64,000 nt of DNA from contig NZ_LMOO01000001.1 of assembly GCF_001424195.1 (NCBI RefSeq), positions 788,569 through 852,568 on the forward strand, written 5' to 3'. Each line of letters begins with the position of its first letter. Within the stretch, counting starts at the first letter, position 1. Shown in pieces: positions 33,969 through 41,258 of this stretch. A program made the translations under genes and the position numbers. The notes beneath the pieces were generated by a model. The model searched no databases. It saw only the letters and a program-made list of their open reading frames with translations, and was not told where the DNA came from. The stretch is from Cellulomonas sp. Leaf334 (GTDB lineage Bacteria; Actinomycetota; Actinomycetes; Actinomycetales; Cellulomonadaceae).

Positions 33969-34760
33969 ATGCAGCGCTCAGCGTCCGTCACACTCGACGC
34001 GTCGGTCTCACCTGTCGGGACGATCGATCCCGACCGGTGGCCCGAGGGCGTCGACACGTGGCCCCCGGACGCCACATGGGGGCCCTGGGGGCACGGCCGG
34101 CACGCCCACTCCTACGGGCAGCTGGTCTATGCCGCGTCGGGGACCTGCACGCTGGAGACGCCGGCCGGGTCGGTGACGGTCGACGACGCGCACGCCGTGT
34201 GGATCCCCCGGGGCGTCGAGCACAGCGCGCGCTTCGACGCGGAGTTCTGCCCGGTCGTGCTCTCGGCACCGACCCGCACGACCGGGGGCGTCCGGACGAT
34301 CGTCGTCGACCCGGCTGCGCGCGCGAGCCTGCTGGCCTGCCGGCGGGACCCCCGCTCCACGCCGGACGCCCTGCGCGCCCTCGTCGGTCCGTCGGCGGGC
34401 GGCGTCGCGCCGGAGACAGCCCGCACCCCGCACGGCCCGCTCACCGCACCCATCGCAGCCGCGCTGGCCGCCGATCCCGCCCACCCGTGCACCCTGGAGA
34501 CCTGGGCGCAGCGCCTGCACGTCAGCTCCGTCTCGATCCGGCGCGCGTTCCTCGCCGAGACCGGGCTGCCGTTCTCGCAGTGGCGCACCCGCGTCCGCCT
34601 GGACGCGGCCGTCACCCGCCTGCGGCTCGGCGAACCCGTCACCGCCGTCGCCCATGCCGTCGGCCTGAGCCACAACGGGCTCCTCGCCGCCTGCCGCAGG
34701 CACCTCGGCCTGCCGCCGTCGGCGCTGCACCCGGTCGACGACGAACCGCCGCGCTCCTAG
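33969..34760 (+). CDS. AraC-family transcriptional regulator divergent from the siderophore operon
   Basis: This 263-residue regulator has an N-terminal cupin-like sensing domain (HAHSYGQLVYAASGTCTLETPAG, VWIPRGVEHSARF; residues about 45-100) and a C-terminal double helix-turn-helix (LETWAQRLHVSSVSIRRAFLAETGLPFSQWRTRVRLDAA, then AVAHAVGLSHNGLLAACRRHLG). Similar AraC proteins next to siderophore genes (PchR, YbtA or AlcR types) activate uptake genes when the siderophore is present. The ligand here is unknown; a ferric-siderophore sensor is one option, but the histidine-rich cupin could bind something else. It shares the iron box with the operon and so is itself likely iron-repressed. Confidence 0.85.
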   Translation: MQRSASVTLDASVSPVGTIDPDRWPEGVDTWPPDATWGPWGHGRHAHSYGQLVYAASGTCTLETPAGSVTVDDAHAVWIPRGVEHSARFDAEFCPVVLSAPTRTTGGVRTIVVDPAARASLLACRRDPRSTPDALRALVGPSAGGVAPETARTPHGPLTAPIAAALAADPAHPCTLETWAQRLHVSSVSIRRAFLAETGLPFSQWRTRVRLDAAVTRLRLGEPVTAVAHAVGLSHNGLLAACRRHLGLPPSALHPVDDEPPRS

Positions 34761-34779
34761 GGGACTTGTCCGGCTTCTC

Positions 34780-34834
34780 TTGACGACCCCGCCCGGCAGG
34801 TGCATGCTCTGCAGAGTTGTTTAATCGATTTAGC
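34780..34834 (+). promoter_or_regulatory. Promoter and LacI-type operator of the sugar operon
   Basis: A TTGACG hexamer at 34780-34785 and CATGCT at 34803-34808 are spaced by 17 bases and form a plausible promoter. Immediately downstream lies the A+T-rich imperfect palindrome GTTTAATCGATTTAGC (34819-34834), with a perfect AATCGATT core and a central CG as in LacI/GalR operators. It would lie near +5 to +20, suited to repression by the LacI protein encoded next. Confidence 0.7.
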
Positions 34835-34861
34835 ATCACTCACGAGGAAGTGGGGTGTGAC

Positions 34862-35914
34862 ATGGCGCGGGTGCGGATCTCCGACGTCGCGGCGGCAGCG
34901 GGCGTCTCGACCGCCACGGTCTCGCTGGTGCTGAACGACCGGACCGCGCGGATCTCGGACGTGACCGCCGACCGCGTCCGACGCGCGGCGGCGGACGTCG
35001 GGTACACGCCCAACTCCGTGGCACGGGGTCTGCGGACCCAGCGCAGCCGCACCATCGGCCTGATCTCCGACCGGATCGCCACGACCCCCTTCGCCGGGCG
35101 GATGCTGTCGGGCGCACAGGACGTCGCCCGTGAGCACGGCTACCTCGTCTTCCTCGTGGACACCGACGCCGACGAGACCGTGGAGCGCGAGGCGATCCGC
35201 GCGCTGGCCGACCAGCAGGTCGACGCGATGATCTACGCCTGCATGTGGCACCGCGTGGTCGACGCCCCGGCGTCGCTCCCCCGCGGCACGGTGTTCCTCG
35301 ACTGCCGCCCGACCGACGGCGGCTTCCCGGCGGTCGTCCCCGACGACCGCGCGGGCGGGGTCGCCGCGGCACGCGCGCTCGTCGCCGCGGGGCACCGGCG
35401 GATCGCCTACCTCGACGTGGACGAACCCCACCCGCCCGTCGCCTCCGGTCTGCGCCACGAGGGCTATCTCCAGGTGCTCTCCGAGACCGGGATCGTGCCG
35501 GACCCGGCGTGGCACGTCCGCGGCGACACCTCGTCCGCCGGCGGGCGCGAGGCCACGGACCGGCTGCTCGACCTACCGGAGGAGCGTCGGCCCACGGCGA
35601 TCTTCTGCTTCAACGACCGCATGGCCGCCGGTGCGTACGTCGCGGCCCACCGGCGCGGCCTGCGGATCCCCCAGGACCTCTCGATCGTCGGGTACGACGA
35701 CCAGCAGCTCGTCGCGGCGGAGCTCGACCCCCCGCTGACCACGGTCGCGCTGCCGCACTACGAGATGGGCCGGTGGGCGATGCAGGTCGCCCTCGGCATC
35801 CGGGCTCCGGACGACCCCGGCGCCCCGCACCTCATGCCCTGCCCGATCGTCGATCGGGACTCGGTGGGTCCGCCGCCGGCCACAGCTGCGAGCGACAGCC
35901 GGCGACGGACCTGA
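34862..35914 (+). CDS. LacI-family repressor of the beta-fructoside-type sugar operon
   Basis: This 350-residue repressor has an N-terminal HTH VRISDVAAAAGVSTATVSLVLN followed by the hinge VARGLRTQRS, and a periplasmic-binding-protein-like effector domain (TIGLISDRIATTPFAGRMLSGAQ through IPQDLSIVGYDDQQLVAAELDPPLTTV). The ATG at 34862 is used because the HTH then begins at residue 2-6; an in-frame GTG-like start 45 bases earlier would sit inside the operator. It probably controls itself and the downstream transporter and hydrolase through the palindrome at 34819-34834. The sugar effector is inferred to be sucrose or a fructo-oligosaccharide from the hydrolase in the operon. Confidence 0.9.
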   Translation: MARVRISDVAAAAGVSTATVSLVLNDRTARISDVTADRVRRAAADVGYTPNSVARGLRTQRSRTIGLISDRIATTPFAGRMLSGAQDVAREHGYLVFLVDTDADETVEREAIRALADQQVDAMIYACMWHRVVDAPASLPRGTVFLDCRPTDGGFPAVVPDDRAGGVAAARALVAAGHRRIAYLDVDEPHPPVASGLRHEGYLQVLSETGIVPDPAWHVRGDTSSAGGREATDRLLDLPEERRPTAIFCFNDRMAAGAYVAAHRRGLRIPQDLSIVGYDDQQLVAAELDPPLTTVALPHYEMGRWAMQVALGIRAPDDPGAPHLMPCPIVDRDSVGPPPATAASDSRRRT

Positions 35915-35928
35915 CACGCAATCCCCAG

Positions 35929-35947
35929 CGGCCACCGTCGGTGGCCG
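35929..35947 (+). terminator. Hairpin between the repressor and sugar-binding-protein genes
   Basis: A perfect 8-bp stem, CGGCCACC and GGTGGCCG with a GTC loop, lies 15 bases after the lacI stop. No U-tract follows. It may attenuate or process the transcript between regulator and transporter. Confidence 0.45.
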
Positions 35948-35996
35948 TGGAGCGGTGACCCGACATGCCGGTCGGGCACCAGGAAAGGAACCCCCG

Positions 35997-37286
35997 ATGA
36001 AGCGCAGGTCCCTTGTCACGATCGTAACGGTGTCCACGGCGTCAGCCCTGGCACTCTCCGCCTGCGGACAGGCAGGTCAGGGCGACAGCGGGTCCGGTGA
36101 CGGACCCCAGGAGCTCACCATGTGGACGCACTCGGCGGGCAACCCGGCCGAGCTCGAGGTCTACAGCAAGATCATCGACGAGTTCAACGCGTCGCAGGAC
36201 CAGTACACGGTGGTCGAGGAGTCGTTCCCCCAGGGCGCCTACAACGACGCGATCGTGGCCGCGGCCGCCGCGGGCGATCTCCCGTGCCTGCTCGACATGG
36301 ACGGCCCGATCGTCCCCAACTGGGCGTGGGCGGAGTACATCCAGCCGCTCGGGCTGCCCACGAGCATCACCGACAACCTGCTCCCGACGGCCGTCGGGAC
36401 GTACCAGGACGAGATCTACGCGGCCGGCTACTGGGACGCGGCGCTGTCGATCTTCGCCCGCAAGTCGGTGCTCGACGCCAACGGCATCCGCATCCCCACG
36501 ATCGACGAGCCGTGGACGATCGACGAGTTCGACTCCGCGCTGACCACCCTGAAGGCGGCCGGCTACGACACGCCGCTGGACATCGGCGCCGAGGACAAGG
36601 GCGAGTGGTGGTCCTACGCCTACTCCCCCATGCTGCAGAGCGCGGGCGGGGACCTCATCGACCGCGACACCATGCGCACGGCGGACGGCGCCCTCAACGG
36701 GCCCGAGGCGGTCACGTTCTTCACGTGGTTCCAGGACGCCTTCGCCAACGGGTGGGCCAGCAACTCCGGCACCATCGGCAACCAGGAGTTCAACGACGAC
36801 GTCGTCGCCATGAGCTACACGGGCGTCTGGAACGCGATGGACTCGCTCGAGGCCGTCGGCGAGGACCTGCTGATCCTCCCGCCGCCGGACTTCGGCGACG
36901 GCCCCAAGATCGGTGGCGGGTCCTGGCAGTGGGGCATCTCGTCCAGCTGCGACGCGGTCGAGGGTGCGCGTGAGTACCTGGAGTTCAGCTTCCAGGACAA
37001 GTACATCGCCGAGTTCAGCGACAAGCAGGTCGTCATCCCGGCGACCGCGGCTGCGGAGGAGCTCTCCGCCAACTTCGGTGAGGGCGACCCGCTGCGCCCC
37101 TTCGTCGAGCTCTCCCAGGCCTACGCGCTCGCCCGTCCCGCCACCCCGGCGTACCCCGTCATCTCGAGCACGTTCGAGAAGGCGGCGAAGGACATCATGA
37201 GCGGCGCCGACGTGCAGTCGACCCTCGACGGAGCGGTCCAGGAGATCGACACCAACATCACGTCCAACGACGGCTACGGCTTCTGA
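35997..37286 (+). CDS. Sugar ABC transporter substrate-binding lipoprotein
   Basis: This 429-residue class I solute-binding protein has a lipoprotein signal (ALALSAC; cysteine near residue 22). The mature domain shows the family pattern ELTMWTHSAGNPAELEVYSKIIDEFNASQ, AAAAGDLPCLLDMDGP and GGGSWQWGISSSCD. It should bind an oligosaccharide outside the cell and hand it to the two permeases downstream. The ATG at 35997 follows AGGAAAGGAAC. A strong hairpin directly after the gene may raise its expression over the permeases. The sugar is not known from the sequence; the operon's clan GH-J enzyme suggests a fructose-containing saccharide. Confidence 0.92.
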   Translation: MKRRSLVTIVTVSTASALALSACGQAGQGDSGSGDGPQELTMWTHSAGNPAELEVYSKIIDEFNASQDQYTVVEESFPQGAYNDAIVAAAAAGDLPCLLDMDGPIVPNWAWAEYIQPLGLPTSITDNLLPTAVGTYQDEIYAAGYWDAALSIFARKSVLDANGIRIPTIDEPWTIDEFDSALTTLKAAGYDTPLDIGAEDKGEWWSYAYSPMLQSAGGDLIDRDTMRTADGALNGPEAVTFFTWFQDAFANGWASNSGTIGNQEFNDDVVAMSYTGVWNAMDSLEAVGEDLLILPPPDFGDGPKIGGGSWQWGISSSCDAVEGAREYLEFSFQDKYIAEFSDKQVVIPATAAAEELSANFGEGDPLRPFVELSQAYALARPATPAYPVISSTFEKAAKDIMSGADVQSTLDGAVQEIDTNITSNDGYGF

Positions 37287-37298
37287 GCCGTCCTGACC

Positions 37299-37328
37299 GG
37301 CGGGGGCAGCACCGCTGCTGCCCCCGCC
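37299..37328 (+). terminator. Strong hairpin after the sugar-binding-protein gene
   Basis: Perfect 13-bp arms GGCGGGGGCAGCA and TGCTGCCCCCGCC enclose the loop CCGC, 13 bases after the stop. No U-tract is visible. It probably acts as a partial terminator or 3'-end stabiliser between the binding-protein and permease genes. Confidence 0.75.
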
Positions 37329-37344
37329 CGATCGGACACGCGCC

Positions 37345-38295
37345 ATGACCTCTTCCACCACGTCCGTCGCGCCTCCGCGACCGCCGGACGCCCCTGTGCG
37401 GCGACGTCGGACCTCTGCCGGTGCCCGCGGCGAACGCCGCTCCGGGCTCGCGATGGCCGCACCGGCCGCCGTCCTGCTCGGCCTGTTCCTCATCGTCCCC
37501 GTGCTGCTGGCGTTCGGCCTGTCGTTCACCAACGCGCGGCTCATCTCCCCGAACCCGCCCCGGTTCGTCGGTCTCGACAACTTCGTGCGGGCGTTCACGC
37601 AGGACCCCGTGTTCCTGCGGTCGGTCCTCAACACGTTCCTGTTCGCGATCGTCGTCGTCCCGGTCCAGGCCGGGCTCGGCCTGCTCCTCGCGGTGCTGGT
37701 CAACCAGAAGCTCCGCGGGGTGACGTTCTTCCGGATCGTCTACTTCATCCCGGTGGTCACGTCGATCGTCGTGGTGTCGATCCTCTGGAAGTTCATGTAC
37801 CAGCCGACCGGGCTGATCAACTCGTTCATCGACACGGTCACGTTCGGGGCGCTGCAGGGCGCCGACTGGCTGAACAACCCCCGCACCGCCATGCCGGCGA
37901 TCATCGTCCTGTCGATCTGGCAGGCCGTCGGCTTCCACATGCTCATCTGGCTGTCGGGGCTGCAGACCATCCCCGACGAGCTCTACGAGGCCGCGCGCAT
38001 GGACGGCGCGGACGCCTGGGCGCAGTTCAAGAACGTCACGTGGCCGGGCCTGCGCTCGACCATGATCTTCGTCCTGGTCACCATCACCATCGCGGCTCTC
38101 GGCCTGTTCGTGCAGATCGACATCATGACGCAGGGCGGCCCGCAGGACTCCACGACGACGATCGTCTACCACGCCGTGCGCAAGGGGTACCGGGAGCAGG
38201 AGACCGGCTACGGCGCCGCGATCTCCCTCATCTTCTTCGTCCTGGTGCTCCTGATCGCCCTCGTGCAGCGCTTCGTGACCCGAGAGAAGGACTGA
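37345..38295 (+). CDS. Sugar ABC transporter permease, MalF/UgpA type
   Basis: This 316-residue inner-membrane permease has six expected spans starting at AAPAAVLLGLFLIVPVLLAFGLSF. The cytoplasmic EAA loop that contacts the ATPase is EAARMDGADAWAQFKNVTWPGLR (near residues 215-237). The N-terminus is a 30-residue proline/arginine-rich cytoplasmic tail. It forms a heterodimer with the next gene product. No ATPase gene is present in this operon, so a shared MsiK-type ATPase encoded elsewhere is expected, as is usual in actinomycetes. Confidence 0.93.
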   Translation: MTSSTTSVAPPRPPDAPVRRRRTSAGARGERRSGLAMAAPAAVLLGLFLIVPVLLAFGLSFTNARLISPNPPRFVGLDNFVRAFTQDPVFLRSVLNTFLFAIVVVPVQAGLGLLLAVLVNQKLRGVTFFRIVYFIPVVTSIVVVSILWKFMYQPTGLINSFIDTVTFGALQGADWLNNPRTAMPAIIVLSIWQAVGFHMLIWLSGLQTIPDELYEAARMDGADAWAQFKNVTWPGLRSTMIFVLVTITIAALGLFVQIDIMTQGGPQDSTTTIVYHAVRKGYREQETGYGAAISLIFFVLVLLIALVQRFVTREKD

Positions 38296-38298
38296 GCC

Positions 38299-39222
38299 AT
38301 GACCGCCGTCACCGTCTCCCGGCAGGGCCGGGTCGATCGCTCGGAGCACCAGCAGCGCCGCCGGCGCCGTGTCCTCTCCTACGTCGCGCTGGCCTTCTTC
38401 GCCGTCGTCTTCCTCTTCCCGCTCGTGTTCATGTTCGTGTCCAGCCTCAAGCCGGACGCGCAGATCCTGACCGACGCCCGCTCCCTGGACGCGTTCCTGC
38501 CCGTGGGTGACATCAGCATGGACAACTACCGGGACGTGTTCGACCGGGTGCCGGTCGCCCGTTTCATGCTCAACTCCGTGCTGATCACCACGCTGATCGT
38601 GGTGCTCGGGCTGGTGGTGAACAGCATGTGCGGGTTCGCACTGTCGCGGCTGGAGTGGAAGGGCCGCGGCGCGGTGCTCGCCGTCGTCATCGCGACCCTC
38701 ATCGTGCCCTTCGAGACGATCGCGATCCCGATGGTCTACTGGGTGTCCAAGCTGCCGACCCTCGTCTTCGAGGGTGCGGTGCCGAAGTACGACTTCGGCT
38801 GGCTGAACACCTACCAGGTGCAGATCATCCCGTTCATCGCGAACGCGTTCTCGATCTTCCTGTTCACCCAGTACTTCTCGACGATCCCGAAGTCGCTCGA
38901 CGAGGCCGCCCGGATCGACGGGGCCGGCTGGTTCACGATCTACCGCAAGATCGTCGTCCCCCTGGCCGGCCCGGCGTTCGCTACCGTCGCCATCCTCACG
39001 TTCCTGCCCGCCTGGAACTCCTACCTGTGGCCGCTCATGGTCGTGCAGGAGGAGAGCCTGCGCCCGGTCATGGTCGGGATGCAGTACTTCTTCCAGCTGA
39101 ACCCCGCGTGGGGCGAGGTGATGGCCTACACGACCCTCATCACGCTGCCCGTGCTCATCGTGTTCCTCTCGTTCCAGCGGGCCTTCGTCAGCAGCGTCGC
39201 CGCCAGCGGCGTCAAGGGCTGA
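38299..39222 (+). CDS. Sugar ABC transporter permease, MalG/UgpE type
   Basis: This 307-residue permease begins three bases after the upstream gene and has six predicted membrane segments (first: VLSYVALAFFAVVFLFPLVFMFVSS). Its EAA motif is EAARIDGAGWFTIYRKIVVPLAGPA (near residues 205-229). The C-terminus FLSFQRAFVSSVAASGVKG is the typical end of MalG-like permeases. It is the partner of the MalF-type protein upstream. Confidence 0.93.
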   Translation: MTAVTVSRQGRVDRSEHQQRRRRRVLSYVALAFFAVVFLFPLVFMFVSSLKPDAQILTDARSLDAFLPVGDISMDNYRDVFDRVPVARFMLNSVLITTLIVVLGLVVNSMCGFALSRLEWKGRGAVLAVVIATLIVPFETIAIPMVYWVSKLPTLVFEGAVPKYDFGWLNTYQVQIIPFIANAFSIFLFTQYFSTIPKSLDEAARIDGAGWFTIYRKIVVPLAGPAFATVAILTFLPAWNSYLWPLMVVQEESLRPVMVGMQYFFQLNPAWGEVMAYTTLITLPVLIVFLSFQRAFVSSVAASGVKG

Positions 39223-39272
39223 CCCCTCGCACACCCTCGAAACCCTCGCCGGCCCCGGCGTGAAAGGCAGAC

Positions 39273-40241
39273 ATGTTCACCCTTCCCGAGTCCTGGGTGT
39301 GGGACTTCTGGCTCGCTGACGACGGCGAGCGGTACCACCTCTTCTTCCTCTACGCGTCGCGCGCGCTGCACGATCCGGACCGCCGGCACTACCGGGCCTC
39401 CATCGGGCACGCGGTGTCGTCGGACCTGCAGGACTGGACCCGCGTCACCGACGCCCTGGTCCGCAGCGACGCCCCGGCGTTCGACGACCTGGCCACCTGG
39501 ACGGGCTCGGTCGTGCGGCACCCCGACGGCACCTGGTTCCTCTTCTACACGGGCTCGACGCTCACGCCCGCGGGCAACGTGCAGACGATCGGGTACGCCA
39601 CCTCGGACGACCTGATGACGTGGGACAAGTCCCCGGACAACCCGGTCCTGCGCGCCGACGGCGACTGGTACGAGGTGCTGGCCGACGGGCAGTGGCACGA
39701 CGAGGCGTTCCGCGACCCGTGGGTGTTCCCCGACCCGGACGGCGACGGCTGGCACATGCTCGTCACCGCCCGGGCACGCACGGGACCCGCCGACGACCGC
39801 GGTGTCGTCGGCCACGCGTGGTCCCCGGACCTGCGTACCTGGGAGCTGCGACCACCGCTGTCGGAGCCCCGGCAGGGCTTCGGTCAGCTCGAGGTCATGC
39901 AGGTCGAGGTCGTCGACGGCTCGCCCGTCCTCCTGTTCTCCTGCCTGGCGACGGACATGTCCGAGGCCGCGGTCGCCACCGGCGCGACCGGAGGCGTCTG
40001 GGCGACCCCGGCGGCGAGCCTGCTCGGTCCCTACGACGTCGCGGACGCCCACCAGGCGACCGACGACACCCTGTACAGCGGGCGGCTGATCCGTCGCAGG
40101 TCGGACGACCGGTGGGTGCTGCTCGCCTTCCACCACACCGGCCCCGACGGGGGCTTCGTCGGCGGGGTGAGCGACCCCGTGCAGGTGCACTGGGACGGCC
40201 GGCGGATGGCCGTGCCGGACCCCGCGGAGCAGCTCGGCTGA
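39273..40241 (+). CDS. Clan GH-J (GH32/GH68-like) beta-fructosidase, single-domain, cytoplasmic
   Basis: This 322-residue five-bladed-propeller glycosidase is of the GH32/GH68 type. Candidate catalytic residues are visible: an N-terminal WVWDFW aspartate (nucleophile position), FRDPWVF (the RDP transition-state aspartate) and GQLEVMQVE (acid/base glutamate). Other propeller strands include YHLFFLYAS, TWTGSVVRHPDGTWFLFYTG and SDDLMTWD. There is no signal peptide and no C-terminal beta-sandwich domain, so it is shorter than classical invertases. It would hydrolyse a fructose-containing oligosaccharide after uptake. ATG at 39273 follows AAAGG. A GH43-like activity cannot be excluded from sequence alone. 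Confidence 0.75.
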   Translation: MFTLPESWVWDFWLADDGERYHLFFLYASRALHDPDRRHYRASIGHAVSSDLQDWTRVTDALVRSDAPAFDDLATWTGSVVRHPDGTWFLFYTGSTLTPAGNVQTIGYATSDDLMTWDKSPDNPVLRADGDWYEVLADGQWHDEAFRDPWVFPDPDGDGWHMLVTARARTGPADDRGVVGHAWSPDLRTWELRPPLSEPRQGFGQLEVMQVEVVDGSPVLLFSCLATDMSEAAVATGATGGVWATPAASLLGPYDVADAHQATDDTLYSGRLIRRRSDDRWVLLAFHHTGPDGGFVGGVSDPVQVHWDGRRMAVPDPAEQLG

Positions 40242-40256
40242 CGGACCGGACGGGGA

Positions 40257-40301
40257 CGCGGCGCGGGGGTCGCCTACTGGGCGGTAACCCCCCGCGCCGC
40301 G
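40257..40301. terminator. Hairpin terminator after the sugar operon
   Basis: Complementary 13-base arms (CGCGGCGCGGGGG and CCCCCGCGCCGCG) flank a loop of about 18 bases, 15 bases after the hydrolase stop. There is no U-tract, as is common in high-G+C actinomycetes. Confidence 0.7.
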
Positions 40302-40448
40302 GTCCTCGGCGAGGGCGGCACGCAGGCCCCTGACCTGCAGGTTCATCGGGTTCTGTCCGCGGGCTGGACGGATGGCCCCGCGAGCCTCACACTTGCGCCT
40401 GCCCCCCTGATGGTCCGGCCGCCGATGGCCGGGAAAGGACCCCCGGCC

Positions 40449-41255
40449 GTGCTGCGCACCGTCACCTCGCACCTGTCCCTAGACGTGCGCAACCCGCTCG
40501 AGATCCTCCTCTCCGTCGCCGTCGCGGACGGGGCCTACGACCGCTCCGAGATCCTGTCGGTGCGCCACGAGGACGGCCCCCTGGACGTCACCGAGATCAA
40601 GATGGCGCACGGGGGTCGCATGCACCGCGTGCTCTCCCCCGCGGGCCGCCTGGTCGTCGACTACCAGGCCACCGTCACGGGCCAGAGCGACCTGCCGGCC
40701 ATCGAGGACGTCGACCTCGTCGAGTACCGGCGGCCGAGCCGGTACGCCGAGTCAGACCGCCTCCTGGCGTTCGCCCGGGACCAGTTCCGCGGCATCGAGG
40801 GCCCCGAGCTCCTCGACGCGGTCGTCGCGTGGGTCACCGGCCACGTCACCTACCTGTCGGGCTCCAGCCTGCCCACCGACGGCGCCACGGACACCCTCCT
40901 CAAGCGCCGCGGCGTGTGCCGCGACTTCGCGCACCTCGTCGTCGCCCTGCTGCGGGCCAAGGACGTGCCCGCCCGGCTGGTGTCGGTGTACGCGCCCGGG
41001 CTCAAGCCCATGGACTTCCACGCGGTCGCGGAGGCCTACGTCGACGGTGCGTGGCACGTGGTCGACGCGACCCGGCTGGCGCCGCGCGAGTCCCTCGTCC
41101 GCATCGCGACCGGGCGGGACGCCACCGACACGGCGTTCCTGTCCTACTACGGCGGCCAGCTCTCGATCCGCGCGATGACCGTGACAGCCGCCGTGCACAC
41201 CGTGCCCGCTGCGCTCCCCGTCGACGACGGCACCGGGCTCGTCGCCCTGCGCTGA
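40449..41255 (+). CDS. Transglutaminase-like cysteine protease/amidase domain protein
   Basis: This protein of about 268 residues has an N-terminal beta-rich domain (TVTSHLSLDVRNPLEILLSVAVADG) followed by a transglutaminase-like papain-fold core. The catalytic triad is readable: cysteine in GVCRDFAHL, histidine in MDFHAVAEAYV and aspartate in WHVVDATRLAP. Such proteins are usually cytoplasmic peptidases or amidases of unknown substrate in actinomycetes. The start is uncertain: GTG at 40449 has AAAGGA upstream and aligns with the domain start, while in-frame ATGs at 40410 and 40425 are alternatives. It ends three bases before the convergent dnaG stop. Confidence 0.82.
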   Translation: MLRTVTSHLSLDVRNPLEILLSVAVADGAYDRSEILSVRHEDGPLDVTEIKMAHGGRMHRVLSPAGRLVVDYQATVTGQSDLPAIEDVDLVEYRRPSRYAESDRLLAFARDQFRGIEGPELLDAVVAWVTGHVTYLSGSSLPTDGATDTLLKRRGVCRDFAHLVVALLRAKDVPARLVSVYAPGLKPMDFHAVAEAYVDGAWHVVDATRLAPRESLVRIATGRDATDTAFLSYYGGQLSIRAMTVTAAVHTVPAALPVDDGTGLVALR

Positions 41256-41258
41256 CGC

